Below are positions 51,666-58,901 of a stretch of DNA of 64,000 bases, piece after piece (the stretch's first letter is position 1; each line of letters starts with the position of its first letter). The translations under genes were made by a program, and so were the position numbers. The stretch comes from Frateuria_A sp051900425 (lineage in GTDB: Bacteria; Pseudomonadota; Gammaproteobacteria; Xanthomonadales; Rhodanobacteraceae), in the NCBI RefSeq assembly GCF_051900425.1, contig NZ_JBHZGK010000001.1, positions 372,001 to 436,000 of the forward strand, in the 5' to 3' direction. The notes below the pieces were generated by a model. It had not been told where the DNA came from and did not search any database. It saw only the letters and a list, made by a program, of their open reading frames with translations.

Positions 51666-51968
51666 ATGTCCGAGTTCGCCCGCTTCCGCGACTTCTACCC
51701 GTTCTACCTCGGTGAACACCGCAACCGTGCCTGCCGCCGGTTGCACTTCGCCGGCAGCACACTGGTGCTGCTGGTGATCGCCGTGGCGATCGCGACCGGC
51801 GAGGCACGCTGGCTTTGGCTGGCACCGCTGGCCGGCTACGGCTTTGCCTGGATCGGCCACTTCATGTTCGAGAAGAACCGTCCGGCCACCTTCCGCCACC
51901 CGCTCTACAGCCTGGCTGGCGACTGGGTGATGTACTGGGAGATCCTGCGCGGTCGCCAGCGGATGTAA
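51666..51968 (+). CDS. DUF962 (Mpo1-like) small membrane protein
   Basis: A 100-residue membrane protein with two to three helices. It has the family pattern FYPFYLGEHRNRACRRLHFAG (HxxxxNxxxHxxG form) and ends with GHFMFEKNRPATFRHPLYS, a conserved DUF962 segment. Its yeast relative Mpo1 is an iron dioxygenase of fatty-acid alpha-oxidation. Here the two histidine motifs are present, so the same type of reaction is possible. It stands alone between pirin and the sensor system. Confidence 0.88.
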   Translation: MSEFARFRDFYPFYLGEHRNRACRRLHFAGSTLVLLVIAVAIATGEARWLWLAPLAGYGFAWIGHFMFEKNRPATFRHPLYSLAGDWVMYWEILRGRQRM

Positions 51969-52060
51969 CGCCTCGTGCGTGGCGTGGTGGCGCAGGGTGG
52001 TTTCAGCTCGTCGCCCGTCGCCTCGATGCCATGGTGGGCTCAAGGCCACCTTCGAAGTCG

Positions 52061-53077
52061 TCAGGCGCCCAGCGCCTGGTCCTGCTCGCCGAGCCAGTCG
52101 CGGTAGTTGCGCAGTTTGCCGAGCTGGAAGCGCGAGACGTCCTCGATCATGGCCAGGTGATACCACTGCTCGCCGCGCACCGTCACCGCCGGATGCAGCA
52201 GCGCTTGCGCATCGCCGATGCCCTCGTGGTAGTAGCCGTCGCCCTCGCCGAACCAGGGCAGCCGGTCGCCCTCGCGCAGCGCGGCCAGGAGTTCGGCCGG
52301 GGCGCCCAGGTCGCTGGCGATCTCGTAGTGCGCGCGCAGGTCTTCGTCGGTCTGGATCAGCACGAAGCGCCCGCGGCCACGCTCGTCCAGCAGCAGCATG
52401 CCGGTCGGGTTGACGTGCAGGTAGCACTCCACCGCCGGGAAATCGCCGACCAGGCCGCGGAACGCCTGCTGGAACGCCTTGTCGCGCAGAAAGCGCACGT
52501 TACCCAGCGCCAGTGCCTCGGCCACGAAGCCGCCCACGCGCTCGAAGTAGCGCCGCTGCAACGCGCGGATGCCCAGTTGCAGCTTGTCGATCGCCTGCGG
52601 ATCGCTCTTGCGGATGAAACGGTCGATCACCCCGGCGTTGAACGCTTCGATCGCGGTGCAGTCGTCGGCAGTGCCGGTCAGCAGGATCTTGCCGATGTGC
52701 GGGTTGGCCAGTTCCCGGCAGAACGAGATGCCGTCCATCTCCGGCATGGTCAGGTCGACCACCACCACCGACACCTCGGCGAAACGCTCCGGATCGAACA
52801 TCACCCGATGGATCGAGTCGATGTCCAGCGCGACCAGTTCTCGCGTTTGCGAGGAGCGGTCCTTCCAGTGGTACATCCAGCCGCCGCCGGGCACCGCGCG
52901 GATGCCATGGCTGCCTAGCTCGGCCAGCGCCCGGCGCGGCGAGCTGTAGCTGCGCAGGCGCAGGCTCGGGTCGAGCAGCAGGGGCATGCTGTCGAGGTAC
53001 TTCTCGTGGTCGTCGACCAGCAGCGTGGTGGTGGGGAAATGGAACGGCAGGATGTCGCCGTGGAAGTCGATGCTCAT
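52061..53077 (-). CDS. Response regulator with unusual output domain (LqsR-like)
   Basis: A 338-residue protein. The receiver domain carries the acidic pair Asp22-Asp23 (LLVDDHEK), phosphoacceptor Asp108 (VVVVDLTMPEMDG), Thr134 (ILLTGTAD) and Lys157 (DRFIRKSDP). It has an extra segment of about 45 residues between the first and second motifs. The C-terminal half (about 170-338) has no DNA-binding motif I recognise, and has a PAS-like look (VNPTGMLLLDERGRGRFVLI). The ATG overlaps the kinase TGA by four bases. Partner of the kinase at 53074. Output unknown. Confidence 0.75.
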   Translation of the reverse strand: MSIDFHGDILPFHFPTTTLLVDDHEKYLDSMPLLLDPSLRLRSYSSPRRALAELGSHGIRAVPGGGWMYHWKDRSSQTRELVALDIDSIHRVMFDPERFAEVSVVVVDLTMPEMDGISFCRELANPHIGKILLTGTADDCTAIEAFNAGVIDRFIRKSDPQAIDKLQLGIRALQRRYFERVGGFVAEALALGNVRFLRDKAFQQAFRGLVGDFPAVECYLHVNPTGMLLLDERGRGRFVLIQTDEDLRAHYEIASDLGAPAELLAALREGDRLPWFGEGDGYYHEGIGDAQALLHPAVTVRGEQWYHLAMIEDVSRFQLGKLRNYRDWLGEQDQALGA

Positions 53078-54438
53078 GCCGAAAGTCCCTGTCCAGATGG
53101 CACGTATGGCGGAAACGTCACGAAGAATTCGGTGTATTCGCCCCAGCGCGAGCGGCAGCTGATGCGCCCGCCCATGCGTTCGACGGCACTTTGCGAGAAG
53201 GCCAGGCCGATGCCCAGTCCGGCGCCGTCCCGCCCGTCGCTGTGGGAATAGAAGCGGTTGAAGATGCGCGGCAGCACGTCCGGCGGAATGCCCGGCCCGG
53301 TGTCGCGCACGCGGATGCAGTGGCCGCCGGTATCGCTGTCCAGGCTCACGTGGATTTCGCCCTTGCCGGCACGGCCGGTGTGGAACAGCGCATTGCGAAG
53401 CAGGTTGAAAAGCACGTGGGTGAGCAGCGTCTCCGAGCCCATCAGCACGAAGTCGGTGGGTGCGGTCGACAGCTTCACGCGCTCGCGCTCGGCCTGCGAG
53501 GCGTACGGATAGCGCGCCAGCGCCTGGGCCACGCAGGCGCGCGCGTGCAGCGGCTCGAACTGCAGGGTGCCCATCGGCTTGGCCGCCATGAGCAGCATGT
53601 CGATCACGGTGTGCGCGTGGTTGACCTCGTGCTCGATCACCGCGATGCCGCGCTGCAGCGCCTGCAGGTGCGGACCGCGCAGCGCGGCCACCGGCAGGCC
53701 GGCGCGCTCGGCCACGCGGTGGCTCTCCAGCAGGTTGGGCAGGTACCGGCCGATCGCGCGGCCGGCCATCTGCACCGAACCCAGCGGCGTGCGCAGCTCG
53801 TGCGCGATGTTGTTGGAGGCGCCGATCAGCGCCTTGACCTTGGCCTCGTCGGCGAACTTCTGCGAGAGACTGGCCAGCGGTCCCAGGATCAGCGTCAGCG
53901 CCAGCACCGGCGCGTACTGCAGCAGCGCGTGCAACGGCCACGCGTCGTGCGGTCCGAGCTGGAACGCCAGCGAGGCCAACGCCGTGCCGAGGCTGTAGAT
54001 CAGCGCGAAGCTCGCCAGGTCGAACAGCATCATCGTGATGAAGATCGAGAACAGGTGCGCGCCCATCCAGACGATCGTGCCGCCGTTGCGCAGCAGCAGG
54101 TAACCGAAGAAGAACGGCAGCACGAACGTGATCACCGCGTACCAGTACAGCGGCAGCCACGGCTTGAACGAGCGTGGCCACCAGCGCTGCAGCGCCAGCG
54201 GCAACAGCACTATGCAGCCGGCCACATGCAGCCCCAGGTTGCTGTAGGGCTGCGGCAGCACGCAGGTCCACAGGAACCAGTACAGCGGCATGAACAGGCC
54301 GCCGAGCAGGCACATCACCGGCATCATCGGCTGCGAGTAGCGCGCCCGGGTGAACATCGCGTTGTCCACCCGCCGCCGCAACTGCTGCAGCCGGGAACGG
54401 CGGCGGTGCGGTGGGTGGCTCATCCCTGGCGTCGACAT
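53074..54438 (-). CDS. CqsS/LqsS-like sensor histidine kinase
   Basis: A 454-residue membrane kinase. Residues about 35-190 form six transmembrane helices, preceded by RYSQPMMPVMCLLGGLFMPL. From memory, several stretches (PQPYSNLGLHVAG, FVLPFFFGYLLL) resemble the sensor part of Vibrio CqsS, the receptor for the alpha-hydroxyketone CAI-1. The kinase core is conventional: NNIAHELRTPLGSVQ (His213), N box NLLRNALFH, G1 IRVRDTGPGIP, G2 GAGLGIGLAFSQ. It lacks the receiver domain of CqsS; the receiver is the next gene. The start may instead be at 54423. It follows the cytochrome gene by 25 bases. Confidence 0.78.
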   Translation of the reverse strand: MSTPGMSHPPHRRRSRLQQLRRRVDNAMFTRARYSQPMMPVMCLLGGLFMPLYWFLWTCVLPQPYSNLGLHVAGCIVLLPLALQRWWPRSFKPWLPLYWYAVITFVLPFFFGYLLLRNGGTIVWMGAHLFSIFITMMLFDLASFALIYSLGTALASLAFQLGPHDAWPLHALLQYAPVLALTLILGPLASLSQKFADEAKVKALIGASNNIAHELRTPLGSVQMAGRAIGRYLPNLLESHRVAERAGLPVAALRGPHLQALQRGIAVIEHEVNHAHTVIDMLLMAAKPMGTLQFEPLHARACVAQALARYPYASQAERERVKLSTAPTDFVLMGSETLLTHVLFNLLRNALFHTGRAGKGEIHVSLDSDTGGHCIRVRDTGPGIPPDVLPRIFNRFYSHSDGRDGAGLGIGLAFSQSAVERMGGRISCRSRWGEYTEFFVTFPPYVPSGQGLSA

Positions 54439-54463
54439 GGCATCCGGCCGTGGGGGGTTGGGC

Positions 54464-54859
54464 TTACCGGTATTGCTGGTGGCAGGACTGGCAGGCGTCG
54501 CCGACCGGCTTGATCGCCTGGGCCAGCGCCGCGCAATCGGTCGGATGCGCCTGCACCGCATTCTGCAGCGCCGTGCGCAGGCGGCCGGAGTGGTCCAGGA
54601 AGTCCTGCTCGGCGCCCGGGAAGGCGACGGGGATGTCCGACGCGGTCGACTGCAGGCGCAGGAGGTGGTCGTTGACCTGCGCGGCATCGCACTGCTTGCT
54701 CTTGACCGCCTGGCCAAGCGCGCCCATGTGATGGCCCATCACCGTCATCACCGCGTGCGGCATCGGGTTGCGGTCGCCCAATGCCTTCATGGCGAATACG
54801 GTGCCGAGGACGCCGATGACCAGGCCGAGCAGGAGCAGGAGTGCGGAACGTGCGTTCAT
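54464..54859 (-). CDS. Membrane-anchored cytochrome c'-like protein
   Basis: A 131-residue protein with an N-terminal signal anchor (SALLLLLGLVIGVLGTVFAM) and one c-type heme motif near the C-terminus, CQSCH (Cys123, Cys126, His127), where four-helix cytochromes c' carry their heme. An earlier MGHHMGALGQAVKSK region could give the sixth ligand position. It lies 25 bases upstream of the sensor kinase, so it may be the first gene of that unit and could report on gas or redox. It is divergent from tcdA. Confidence 0.75.
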   Translation of the reverse strand: MNARSALLLLLGLVIGVLGTVFAMKALGDRNPMPHAVMTVMGHHMGALGQAVKSKQCDAAQVNDHLLRLQSTASDIPVAFPGAEQDFLDHSGRLRTALQNAVQAHPTDCAALAQAIKPVGDACQSCHQQYR

Positions 54860-54996
54860 GGTGGACCGCCCTTGAAGAGTGTGAAGGGCCAGAATACCGA
54901 AGCATCGACGCCTTTCGTAGCCGTAAAATGGGCTTTTCCGCGTAGGAAACCGCACGCGATGGCAGGCAGCATCCACCCCCTCCCGGGGCAGGCCGC

Positions 54997-55782
54997 ATGA
55001 GCGGCCCGCATTACCCGGTCGAACGCTTCGAGGGCGTCGAACGCCTGTACGGCCGGGGCACCATCGAGCGCCTGATGAACGCCCATGTCTGCGTGATCGG
55101 CATCGGCGGGGTCGGCTCCTGGGCGGTCGAGGCGCTGGCGCGCAGCGGCGTGGGCCGGTTGACCCTGATCGACGCCGACGAGGTGTGCCTGTCCAACACC
55201 AACCGCCAGCTGCACGCGCTGGATGGCCAGTGGGGCAAGCCCAAGGTGGGGGTGATGGCCGAGCGTGCGCATGCGATCAACCCGCGCATCCGGCTGGAGG
55301 CGATCGAGCGCTTCCTCACCACGGCCACGCTGGACGAGCTGCTGGATCGTGGCTACGACGTGGTGCTGGATGCCTGCGATGCCTTCCGCGTGAAGCTGGA
55401 GGCCATCGCCTGGTGCCGCCGGCGCAAGTTGCCGGTGGTGACGGTCGGTTCGGCCGGCGGGCGCACCGATCCGACGCAGATCCGCGTGCGCGATCTGTCG
55501 CGTACCGAGCACGATGCGATGTTCAGCCTGATCCGCAAGAAGCTTCGGCAGGATTTCAACTTTCCGCGGAACCCGGACCGCTACTTCGGCGTGTCGGCGG
55601 TGTATTCGCTGCAGAACGTGCAATACCCGCAGCCGGATGGGAGCGTGTGCGGGTTGCGCCCGCCGGGCGGGGATTCACTCAACCTGGCCTGCGGCGGCGG
55701 GTTGGGCGCGGCGACGCACATCACCGGAGCGTTCGCGTTTGCGGCGGTGGGGAAGGTCTTGGAGAAAGTGCTGGAGAAGTAG
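54997..55782 (+). CDS. tcdA: tRNA threonylcarbamoyladenosine dehydratase TcdA
   Basis: A 261-residue E1-like ATP-dependent enzyme that converts t6A37 of tRNAs to its cyclic form (also called CsdL/YgdL). The ATP site is CVIGIGGVGSWAVEALARSG (about 28-47), followed by LIDADEVCLSNTNRQ. Length fits E. coli TcdA (268). It is divergent from the cytochrome gene; a foldback repeat lies downstream. Confidence 0.95.
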   Translation: MSGPHYPVERFEGVERLYGRGTIERLMNAHVCVIGIGGVGSWAVEALARSGVGRLTLIDADEVCLSNTNRQLHALDGQWGKPKVGVMAERAHAINPRIRLEAIERFLTTATLDELLDRGYDVVLDACDAFRVKLEAIAWCRRRKLPVVTVGSAGGRTDPTQIRVRDLSRTEHDAMFSLIRKKLRQDFNFPRNPDRYFGVSAVYSLQNVQYPQPDGSVCGLRPPGGDSLNLACGGGLGAATHITGAFAFAAVGKVLEKVLEK

Positions 55783-55810
55783 CTCGCCTCCAAAGAGGTC
55801 GCCATCGAGC

Positions 55811-55942
55811 CTTCCCCCGCGACCGCGGGGGAAGGTGCCGACAGGCGGATGGGGGCGCCCTTGGGCGCGATGCATGGGTGGATTCGATGCAAGACTTCCC
55901 CCATCCGCCCTTCGGGCGCCTTCCCCCGTGAACGGGGTAAGG
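55811..55942. repeat. Foldback repeat, CCCCCATCCGCC family, copy 3
   Basis: Here the order of arms is reversed: CTTCCCCCGCGACCGCGGGG and the GGCGGATGGGGG block come first, and CCCCCATCCGCCCTTCGGGC with TTCCCCCGTGAACGGGG follows. The two halves pair as in the copies at 9170 and 24406. It lies between convergent tcdA and phbB. Confidence 0.85.
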
Positions 55943-55951
55943 ATCCATGGC

Positions 55952-56692
55952 TCACCACCCCATGTAGTGCCCGCCGTTGATCGCCAGATTCGATCCGGTG
56001 ATCCAGCTCGCTTCGTCGGTGGTGAAGAAGGCCACCGCGTGCGCGATCTCCTCGGGCTTGCCCAGCCGCCCGATCGGGATCTGCGCCACGATCTTTTCGC
56101 GTACCTCCTCCGGGACGGCCATCACCATGTCGGTTGCCACGTAGCCCGGCGACACCGTGTTTACCGTGATGCCGAACTTCGCGTTCTCCTGCGCCAGCGA
56201 GATGGTGAACCCGTGCATGCCGGCCTTGGCCGCGGCGTAGTTGGCCTGGCCGTACTGGCCTTTCTGGCCGTTGATCGAGCTGATCTGCACGATGCGGCCC
56301 CAGCGGCGCGCGCGCATGCCCTCGATCACCGGACGGGTGACGTTGAAGCAGGCGTTGAGGTTGGTGTTCACCACCTCGGTCCACTGCTGGTAATCCATCT
56401 TGTGGAACGTGGTGTCGCGGGTGATGCCGGCGTTGTTGACCAGGATCTGCACCGGGCCGCATTGCGCTTCCACGGCGCGCACCATCGCCTCCGCCGAGCC
56501 CGGTTCCGCCACGTCGCCCGGCACCATGCACACGTCGATGCCTTCGGCCGCCATGCGTTCGCGCCAGGCCCGTGCCTTGGCCTCGTCGCGGTAGTTGGTG
56601 GCGACGCGGTGTCCCTGGCGCGCGAGGTAGCGGACGATCGCGCTGCCGATGCCGCCCGTGCCGCCGGTGACCAGTGCGGTGCGTGGGTTCAT
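55952..56692 (-). CDS. phbB: Acetoacetyl-CoA reductase PhbB
   Basis: A 246-residue short-chain dehydrogenase. It shows LVTGGTGGIGSAIVRYLARQ (NADPH site), NNAGITRD, and the catalytic Ser139 (QISSIN), Tyr152 and Lys156 (NYAAAKAG). The sequence, with SWITGSNLAINGGHYMG at the end, is typical of PhaB/PhbB, which makes (R)-3-hydroxybutyryl-CoA for polyhydroxyalkanoate. No phaC or phaA gene is in the window. The ATG is at 56692; FabG remains an alternative but less likely. Confidence 0.88.
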   Translation of the reverse strand: MNPRTALVTGGTGGIGSAIVRYLARQGHRVATNYRDEAKARAWRERMAAEGIDVCMVPGDVAEPGSAEAMVRAVEAQCGPVQILVNNAGITRDTTFHKMDYQQWTEVVNTNLNACFNVTRPVIEGMRARRWGRIVQISSINGQKGQYGQANYAAAKAGMHGFTISLAQENAKFGITVNTVSPGYVATDMVMAVPEEVREKIVAQIPIGRLGKPEEIAHAVAFFTTDEASWITGSNLAINGGHYMGW

Positions 56693-56777
56693 TGCCGAGA
56701 TTCCCGATGCCAGACGCCGGTGCTGGCGTGCCCTGCATGTATACCCCAACTTCATGACAGCTGCTGCCCCTGGCCTC

Positions 56778-56881
56778 CTGCAGGAGCGCACCCTGTGCGC
56801 GACCGCCATGCGTCATCCACGCCACAACCAAAGCTTGCGCGCCCCGGTGTCGCGCCGTCGCGCACAGGTGCGCTCCTACAG
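56778..56881. repeat. Palindromic repeat, TAGGAGCGC family, copy 4
   Basis: CTGCAGGAGCGCACCCTGTG and the right arm CGCACAGGTGCGCTCCTACA pair over about 100 bases, with a longer loop than the other copies. On the minus strand the right arm reads CTGTAGGAGCGC, whose TAG (56878-56876) is the stop codon of gluQ. Confidence 0.88.
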
Positions 56882-57739
56882 GGGGCGCGCAGCCAGGCGG
56901 GGCAGGCGGGCGGGATCGAAACGCTCCAGCGCGGCTTCCAGCAGGGCCGCGGGGCTGCGTGCACCCGTGGACGTCTGGACGTCCAGGAAGGCCAGCGCCT
57001 TGCGCAGCGCCGGCAACGGCTCGGTCGGGTCCACCGGATGCGCCTGTTCGGACTTGGACAGCTTGCGCCCCTGTGCATCCAGCGCCAGCGGCAGGTGGCG
57101 GTACGCCGGCATGGGCAGGCCGAGGCACTGCTGCAGCCAGATCTGCCGCGGGGTGGAGTCGAGCAGGTCGTTGCCGCGCACCACCTCGGTGATGCCCTGG
57201 AACGCGTCGTCCACCACGCAGGCCAACTGGTAGGCGTAGTAGCCCTCCACGCGACGGATGACGAAGTCACCGGCTTCGTCCCGCAGGTTCTGCCGTTGCG
57301 GCCCCTGTTGCGCGTCGTCGAAGTCGATCGTCACGTCCGGTACGCGCAACCGCCAGGCGGGCGGGCGGTCCGACTCGGGCAGCGCGATGCAGCGCCCGTC
57401 GCGATGCATCCCGCCCTCGGCCGCCAGTTGTGCCCGGCTGCACCAGCAGGGAAACACCAGGTCGGCGGCGCGCAGGCGCTCGAAGGCGGCGTCGTAGGCG
57501 TCGCGGCGTTGCGACTGGAACAACGCGGGGGCGTCGGCGACCAGCCCGAATGCTGGCAGCGCGGCCAGGATTGCCTGCGCCGAACCGGCGACCTCGCGCG
57601 GCGGATCGATGTCCTCCACCCGCACCAGCCACCGCCCGCCCGCATGGCGCGCGCACAGCCAGCTGCCCACCGCGGCCACCAGCGAACCGAAGTGCAGCAG
57701 GCCGGTGGGGGAGGGGGCGAAGCGGCCGCAGTAGGTCAT
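56876..57739 (-). CDS. gluQ: Glutamyl-Q tRNA(Asp) synthetase GluQ
   Basis: A 287-residue truncated glutamyl-tRNA-synthetase-like enzyme that loads glutamate onto queuosine of tRNA(Asp). The HIGH-type motif region is FAPSPTGLLHFGSLVAAVG, the zinc site includes CWCSRAQL, and the KMSK-type loop is KLSKSEQAHP. It lacks the anticodon-binding part, as expected for GluQ. The stop is inside a palindromic repeat arm. Confidence 0.95.
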   Translation of the reverse strand: MTYCGRFAPSPTGLLHFGSLVAAVGSWLCARHAGGRWLVRVEDIDPPREVAGSAQAILAALPAFGLVADAPALFQSQRRDAYDAAFERLRAADLVFPCWCSRAQLAAEGGMHRDGRCIALPESDRPPAWRLRVPDVTIDFDDAQQGPQRQNLRDEAGDFVIRRVEGYYAYQLACVVDDAFQGITEVVRGNDLLDSTPRQIWLQQCLGLPMPAYRHLPLALDAQGRKLSKSEQAHPVDPTEPLPALRKALAFLDVQTSTGARSPAALLEAALERFDPARLPRLAARPL

Positions 57740-57937
57740 CCGCGCAGTCTACCGACGTGGCGGCTTGCGCCGGGATGGGGCGGCGCGAAGTCGCAGGCAG
57801 GCGCGACCCCGGAACCGACGTCACGGGGGCTGGTCTGAACCTCTGCGAGGCGGCTTTCCCCTTGAAACCGGCCGCCCGCGCCCCGAATCTCCCCCGCGGT
57901 GCGAACCGCTTTCCCATGACTGCCAAACGAGACAGCC
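57740..57937. promoter_or_regulatory. Gap between gluQ and htpX
   Basis: These 198 bases hold promoters for both divergent genes, but I see no clear hexamers, palindromes or short genes. An ATG at 57916 opens a frame that is out of phase with htpX and not convincing. Confidence 0.3.
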
Positions 57938-58828
57938 GTGCGTCGAATCGTCCTCTTCCTTGCCACCAACATCGCCGTCCTCCTGCTGCTGAGCATCGTC
58001 TGCCGCCTGTTCGGCATCGACCAGTGGGCCGCCGCCCACGGCTACGGCGGCATGACCGGATTGCTCGTCTACGCCGCGGTGTTCGGCATGGGCGGCGCCT
58101 TCATTTCGCTGGCGATGTCCAAGACCATCGCCAAGTACTCCACCGGCGCGCGCGTGATCGAGCAGCCGCAGACCGCCGCCGAGCGCTGGCTGGTCGACAC
58201 CGTGCGCCACCACGCCCAGGCCGCCGGCATCGGCATGCCCGAAGTGGCCATCTACGACGCGCCGGAAATGAACGCGTTCGCCACCGGGATGACGAAAAAC
58301 AGCTCGTTGGTAGCGGTCAGCTCCGGCCTGCTGCAACAGATGGATCGCGAGCAGGTCTCGGCCGTGCTCGGCCACGAGATCGGCCACGTCGCCAACGGCG
58401 ACATGGTGACGCTCACCCTTATCCAGGGCGTGCTCAACACGCTGGTGATCCTCGCCGCGCGCGTGGTGGGCAACCTGGTCGACAGCTGGCTCAACGGTGG
58501 CCGGGACAACCGCGGCGGCATCGGCATGGGCTACTTCGTCACGGTGATGGTGCTGCAGGTGGTCTTCGGCCTGTTCGCCTCGATGATCGTGGCCGCCTTC
58601 TCGCGCTGGCGCGAGTTCCGCGCCGACCGCGCGGGTGCGCAGCTGGCCGGCCGCGGGTCGATGATCTCCGCACTGCAGCGGCTCAAGGGCGATCATGGCC
58701 AGACGACGCTGCCCAAGGCGATGGCCGCCTTCGGCATCTCTGGCCACATGGCCGCGGGCCTGCAGCGCCTGTTCATGAGCCATCCGCCGCTGGACGAGCG
58801 CATCGCGGCGCTGCAGGCGGCGCGGTAA
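57938..58828 (+). CDS. htpX: Membrane zinc protease HtpX
   Basis: A 296-residue integral-membrane metalloprotease (M48). The GTG at 57938 starts the typical RRIVLFLATNIAVLLLLSIV. The zinc motif is HEIGH (VLGHEIGHVANGD, near residue 146), and a distal glutamate is expected in WREFRADRAGA. Length matches E. coli HtpX (293). It degrades misfolded membrane proteins with FtsH. The htpG gene follows by about 70 bases; both are heat-shock genes in other bacteria. Confidence 0.96.
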   Translation: MRRIVLFLATNIAVLLLLSIVCRLFGIDQWAAAHGYGGMTGLLVYAAVFGMGGAFISLAMSKTIAKYSTGARVIEQPQTAAERWLVDTVRHHAQAAGIGMPEVAIYDAPEMNAFATGMTKNSSLVAVSSGLLQQMDREQVSAVLGHEIGHVANGDMVTLTLIQGVLNTLVILAARVVGNLVDSWLNGGRDNRGGIGMGYFVTVMVLQVVFGLFASMIVAAFSRWREFRADRAGAQLAGRGSMISALQRLKGDHGQTTLPKAMAAFGISGHMAAGLQRLFMSHPPLDERIAALQAAR

Positions 58829-58901
58829 GCCGCCGGATCCGGCCGCCGATGCCGTATACGGGAACATTCAAGCAAACACGCAAGCCATGGAACCTCCACG
58901 C

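Noticed and set aside
53074..54717. 547-codon form of the sensor kinase
   Set aside because: The extra N-terminal residues overlap the cytochrome gene in another frame and are Arg/Ser-rich. The sensor similarity begins after 54438.
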